Assembly (NCBI GenBank): GCA_014846175.1
Contig: RKAV01000057.1
Span: 1-16,337, forward strand
DNA: 16,337 nt
DNA from: a bacterium
GTDB taxonomy: Bacteria > Bacillota_I > Bacilli_A > RF39 > UBA660
Reading direction: 5' to 3'
Part shown: one piece after another, positions 13,930 to 16,337 of the stretch
Layout of the letters: each line of letters begins with the position of its first letter
Numbering within the stretch: the stretch's first letter is position 1
Translations under genes and position numbers: made by a program
The notes under the pieces: generated by a model
The model's input: only the letters and a program-made list of their open reading frames with translations
The model's database searches: none
What the model was told of the DNA's origin: nothing

Positions 13930-15816
13930 ATGGAACAAAAAAAATTTACAGGTTATGCTAGTATAGATAAACCAAGTTACAAGTATTATTCTGAAGATAT
14001 TGATTTAAAAATATTAGAAGATGTAGATATGAAAATGTATGATTTTATGAAGATGAAGAATAAAGGATATGAAGATGATATTATTTATTCTTACTTTGGA
14101 CAGAAAAGAACTTTAGCAACTTTTGATGAAAAAGTAGAAGAAACTGCTAAAGCATTGAAAAAATATGGTTTAAAGGAAAAAGATACTATTACTATTTGTG
14201 CACCAAATATACCAGAAACAATGATTTATTTCTATGCTTGTAATAGAATAGGGGTTACTCCTTATTTAGTTGATCCAAGATGTTCAGCTAAAAGAATTAT
14301 TGATTGTATGAATGTATCTAATTCTAAACTATTAGTATCATTACTTGATACTATGAATAAAAATGTTATACCAAATGATATACCAACTGATAATATTGTA
14401 GTAATATCACCTCATGATGACTTTATTAAATCAAAAGAAAAACTATCTAAGAATGCTTTGGAAGTAAAGGCGCTTTATACAGCAAAAGAAAAGTTATATG
14501 AATTAAAAAGAATGATGAAAAAAGATAGTAAAGTTTTAATGCAAAGTGAATTTATGAATATTGCTAAGAACTATGGGAAATTGGTTGACTCTTTATATGA
14601 CCCTGATATTCCTGCAGCAATAGTAAATACTAGTGGAACAACTGGTACACCTAAAGGAGCGATGGAATCTAATAGAGGTTATAATATAACTTCTAATCAA
14701 ATAAATTATGTAGCACCACATTTGAAAAGGGGGATGACTTTCTTTGGTTATATACCATTCTTCTCCTTATATGGTTCAGCTATAGGAATGCATGGAGCTA
14801 CTTCTCATGGTATAATACTTGATTTAATTCCTAAGATAGATGCCAATAAGTTTGATAAAATATTAGTAGATAAAAAGCCTAATATTGTAATTGGGGTACC
14901 AAGACTTTATGAGATGTTTCCTGATAGTGATTATATTAATAATACTGATTTATCTTTTGCAGAATTATTAGTAATGGGGGGAGATAAAATATCTCCTAGT
15001 AAATTAGTTAAAATCAATGAAACATTAGAAAAAAATAATTGTAAACATAAAATCACTTATGGTTATGGTTCAACAGAAACAATGATGATTGCAACTACTA
15101 CAGATGATAAAAGAAGTAATGTTGCTGGTAGTTGTGGAATTTTATATCCAGGAGTAAATGTTAGAATTACTGATAGAGAAACACTTGAAGAATTACCTTA
15201 TAATCAAGAAGGAGAAATCTATGCTGATACACCTGGTCAATTTATGGGGTATATTGGTAATTTAGAAGAAACAAATAATTCTATTTATATAGATAAAAAG
15301 ACTAATACTAAATATTATAAAACTGGTGATAAAGGTTATATGAATGAGGATGGTATATTATTTCATACAGGAAGATATAAAAGACTTATGAAAAGACCTG
15401 ATGGGCATCAAGTTAATTCTGTTCCTATAGAAGATGCTATTAATACTTTTGATGAAGTAAAAGACTGTGCCGTAGTAGGTATTAAGAATGCTTATCGTGA
15501 TGAAGGAGTTATTCCAACGGCATTTATTGAATTAAAAGATAAATCAGTAGGTAAAGATATATTTAAAGAGATTGTGTATAGGACAAGAGAAATGTTACCT
15601 GGAGAACGTGATATGGCACTTGCTTATACTTTAGTAGATCATATACCTTATACTATAAATGGAAAAGTTGATTTTTCAACTTTAGAAAAGGTTAAGTTTG
15701 AAGATATTGATTATCAAATAGTTGATGATCCAATATTTGATGGTTATTTTATAAAGGGTGAACAATTAGAGAAACTTAACTTTACAAGACCAAAAACATT
15801 AATTAGAAAAAAGTAA
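13930..15816 (+). CDS. AMP-forming acyl-activating enzyme (acyl-CoA synthetase-like)
   Basis: A 628-residue ANL-superfamily enzyme that would activate a carboxylic acid with ATP to an acyl-AMP and pass it to CoA or a carrier thiol. Core motifs are intact: phosphate loop TSGTTGTPKG (residues ~233-242), YGYGSTE (377-383), YKTGD with D467, hinge/ribose-binding R482 in GRYKR, and the A10 lysine K579 in TINGKVD that drives adenylation. The N-terminal ~75 residues resemble the lead segment of long fatty acyl-CoA synthetases (DIIYSYFGQKRTLATFDEKV). An insertion around residues 160-215 (KSKEKLSKNALEVKALYTAKEKLYELKRMMKK) is Lys-rich and could touch a membrane or a carrier protein. No carrier protein or lipid gene is adjacent, so the substrate is open. 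It is second in an operon, with site AAGGTG just after the SEC-C gene. No hairpin terminator lies immediately after the stop; the structured leader and terminator downstream may end the transcript. Confidence 0.92.
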   Translation: MEQKKFTGYASIDKPSYKYYSEDIDLKILEDVDMKMYDFMKMKNKGYEDDIIYSYFGQKRTLATFDEKVEETAKALKKYGLKEKDTITICAPNIPETMIYFYACNRIGVTPYLVDPRCSAKRIIDCMNVSNSKLLVSLLDTMNKNVIPNDIPTDNIVVISPHDDFIKSKEKLSKNALEVKALYTAKEKLYELKRMMKKDSKVLMQSEFMNIAKNYGKLVDSLYDPDIPAAIVNTSGTTGTPKGAMESNRGYNITSNQINYVAPHLKRGMTFFGYIPFFSLYGSAIGMHGATSHGIILDLIPKIDANKFDKILVDKKPNIVIGVPRLYEMFPDSDYINNTDLSFAELLVMGGDKISPSKLVKINETLEKNNCKHKITYGYGSTETMMIATTTDDKRSNVAGSCGILYPGVNVRITDRETLEELPYNQEGEIYADTPGQFMGYIGNLEETNNSIYIDKKTNTKYYKTGDKGYMNEDGILFHTGRYKRLMKRPDGHQVNSVPIEDAINTFDEVKDCAVVGIKNAYRDEGVIPTAFIELKDKSVGKDIFKEIVYRTREMLPGERDMALAYTLVDHIPYTINGKVDFSTLEKVKFEDIDYQIVDDPIFDGYFIKGEQLEKLNFTRPKTLIRKK

Positions 15817-15845
15817 TTGATTAACCAATATTTATTTGATAAGAT
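15817..15845 (+). promoter_or_regulatory. Candidate promoter of the structured leader / TasA-like gene
   Basis: TTGATT (15817-15822), a 17-base spacer, and TAAGAT (15840-15845) preceded by TG (TG-N-TAAGAT, an extended -10). Transcription would start near 15852, exactly at the outer stem of the leader. The -10 is imperfect, so confidence is moderate. Confidence 0.5.
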
Positions 15846-15877
15846 ATTATTGTTAAAGAAAGTAGAGGTGACCAACC

Positions 15878-15943
15878 ATGAATATATTCAGTTTACATAT
15901 AGTTAACATGGGGGGGGGTGGTCATTATATGGCTAAACAGTAA
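15878..15943 (+). CDS. 21-codon leader peptide ORF containing a G9 tract
   Basis: The ATG at 15878 has a good ribosome site (GAGGTG, 7-base spacing). The peptide begins MNIFSLHIVN, continues MGGGGHYMAKQ and stops at TAA 15941-15943. The Gly run is encoded by nine consecutive G residues (15910-15918), which is remarkable in DNA this AT-rich. If the tract lost one G, the frame would stay open for a 36-residue hydrophobic product ending at a TAG at 15987-15989, in the right arm of the terminator hairpin. If it gained one G, translation would stop within about nine codons of the tract. Whether it is translated is unproven. Confidence 0.4.
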   Translation: MNIFSLHIVNMGGGGHYMAKQ

Positions 15944-15967
15944 AAACTACTTTCTTTTATTGTGTTT

Positions 15968-16002
15968 AAAGATAGGCCTAGTGTTATAGGCTTATCTTTT
16001 TT
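15968..16002 (+). terminator. Strong intrinsic terminator before the TasA-like gene
   Basis: A 13-bp stem, AAAGATAGGCCTA (15968-15980) with TAGGCTTATCTTT (15987-15999), contains a single G-U pair and a 6-nt loop (GTGTTA). It continues into a run of six T residues (15997-16002). It lies 33 bases before the ATG of the next gene. Confidence 0.92.
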
Positions 16003-16035
16003 ATGTGTAGAAAGATAATAGGAGGGAGTATACAA

Positions 16036-16337
16036 ATGAATAAGAATAAAATAAACAGTATTATAACTATTAGTTTTTCTATATTTCTATTACTAATAGT
16101 AGTAGGTATCAGCTATGCAGCATACAACTATAGTGGAGTAGGTCAAAAGGCAAATACTATTACAACAGGAGCAATCAGTATGACCTATACGGAATCTACT
16201 AATTCTATAGCATTAAGCAATGCACTACCTACTACTGATGCAACAGGAAAGAAAAGAAAAAATACTGGTGAATACTTTGATTTTACTGTTAAATCATCTA
16301 TAAAAGGTAATACTGATATTAACTATGAAATAGCAGC
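16036..16337 (+). CDS. TasA/camelysin-type secreted protein, N-terminal part (3' end outside window)
   Basis: The first 100 residues of a secreted protein. A SipW-type signal peptide (Lys/Asn start, hydrophobic residues ~9-25, then GISYAAY, cut probably after A28) leads into a beta-sandwich pattern that parallels TasA/CalY. After YAAY come NTITTGAISM (compare TasA ATFASGTLDL), then SIALSNALPTTDATG (TasA SVNLSNLKPGD), then EYFDFTVKSSIKGNTDINYEI. TasA and relatives form biofilm fibres or sit on the cell surface and are processed by SipW. The ribosome site is GGAGGGAG (16021-16028). Expression is probably set by the leader and terminator just upstream. Whether it fuses to a larger C-terminal domain like that in the gene at 2-1135 cannot be seen here. 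Confidence 0.85.
   Translation, partial: MNKNKINSIITISFSIFLLLIVVGISYAAYNYSGVGQKANTITTGAISMTYTESTNSIALSNALPTTDATGKKRKNTGEYFDFTVKSSIKGNTDINYEIA

Larger units (their letters stand above)
15852..16002 (+). ncRNA. Structured leader RNA with small ORF and terminator (putative attenuator)
   Basis: Nested pairings enclose a small ORF: an outer stem AAAGAAAGTAG (15855-15865) / CTACTTTCTTT (15947-15957), an inner stem TGACCA (15869-15874) / TGGTCA (15919-15924), and a possible innermost CCATG (15876-15880) / CATGG (15907-15911). The small ORF's Shine-Dalgarno site (GAGGTG, 15865-15870) lies at the junction of the stems, so folding would hide it. A strong terminator follows at 15968-16002. No usable promoter lies between that terminator and the ATG at 16036, so the downstream gene must be reached by read-through. 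I do not recognise a known riboswitch class. A leader-peptide attenuator is favoured; a separate small RNA or type I toxin-like transcript is the alternative. Confidence 0.5.

Noticed and set aside
15860..15960. PreQ1-type riboswitch suggested by AGAGG and AAAAACTA-like stretches
   Set aside because: The two stretches are about 75 bases apart, whereas a preQ1-I aptamer fits in about 35 bases, and the required loop arrangement is absent.
15910..15990. -1 ribosomal frameshift on the G9 tract leading to the long hydrophobic product
   Set aside because: A -1 shift is equivalent to adding a G and runs into a TAA after TGG TCA TTA TAT GGC. Only loss of one G (or a +1 shift) opens the long frame.
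16003..16035. Promoter for the TasA-like gene just after the terminator (GATAAT at 16014-16019)
   Set aside because: Transcription would start inside or after the ribosome binding site at 16021-16028, and no -35 lies at the right distance outside the terminator.
1..16337. CRISPR array, insertion sequence, tRNA or rRNA
   Set aside because: No regularly spaced direct repeats, transposase motifs, terminal inverted repeats with target duplications, or tRNA/rRNA signatures were seen on either strand.

Overview
The window is AT-rich (roughly 30% GC by eye). It uses the standard code: Trp is TGG throughout, and TGA closes the gene ending at 9003. Shine-Dalgarno sites are of the GGAGG type and promoters are TTGNNN-17-TATAAT. 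With SipW/TasA-type, LytR-CpsA-Psr (LCP), rubrerythrin and PerR-like genes, this points to an anaerobic, walled, low-GC Bacillota, most like the uncultured gut Bacilli related to Erysipelotrichales/RF39. That assignment is inference; there is no rRNA or marker set to test it.

Layout. 1-1135: C-terminal part of a large surface protein, with a terminator. 1216-2218: its own promoter and an RpoD-family sigma factor broken by an apparent one-base deletion near 1377-1380. 2223-3251: a Fur/PerR-family regulator behind a perfect 7-1-7 Fur box, followed by rubrerythrin and a bidirectional terminator, forming a peroxide/iron stress operon. 3299-7081, minus strand: two separately promoted envelope genes, a multidomain M15 (VanX-like) peptidase and an LCP-family protein with extra solute-binding-like and PASTA-like parts. 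7162-11989, plus strand: a four-gene operon with a secreted glucosaminidase carrying a C-terminal dockerin, a membrane-anchored cohesin protein, a small membrane coiled-coil protein and a membrane phosphodiester glycosidase. 12008-15816: a two-gene operon with a large internally duplicated SEC-C protein and an AMP-forming acyl-activating enzyme. 15817-16035: a structured leader with a 21-codon ORF containing a G9 tract, then a strong terminator. 16036-end: the N-terminal part of a TasA/camelysin-type secreted protein.

The most striking system is the cohesin-dockerin pair. An enzyme predicted to cut peptidoglycan carries two intact dockerin calcium loops, and the next gene encodes a cohesin-like domain on a single C-terminal membrane anchor. 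This looks like a minimal, non-cellulosomal use of cohesin-dockerin docking to hold a wall hydrolase at the cell surface. The second is the 15817-16035 leader: no usable promoter lies between the terminator and the TasA-like gene, so expression probably depends on read-through, and the G9 tract sets whether the small ORF stops early or runs into the terminator hairpin. The third is a regulator with PerR-type metal ligands but a Fur-type DNA-reading arginine, sitting behind a Fur-type operator.
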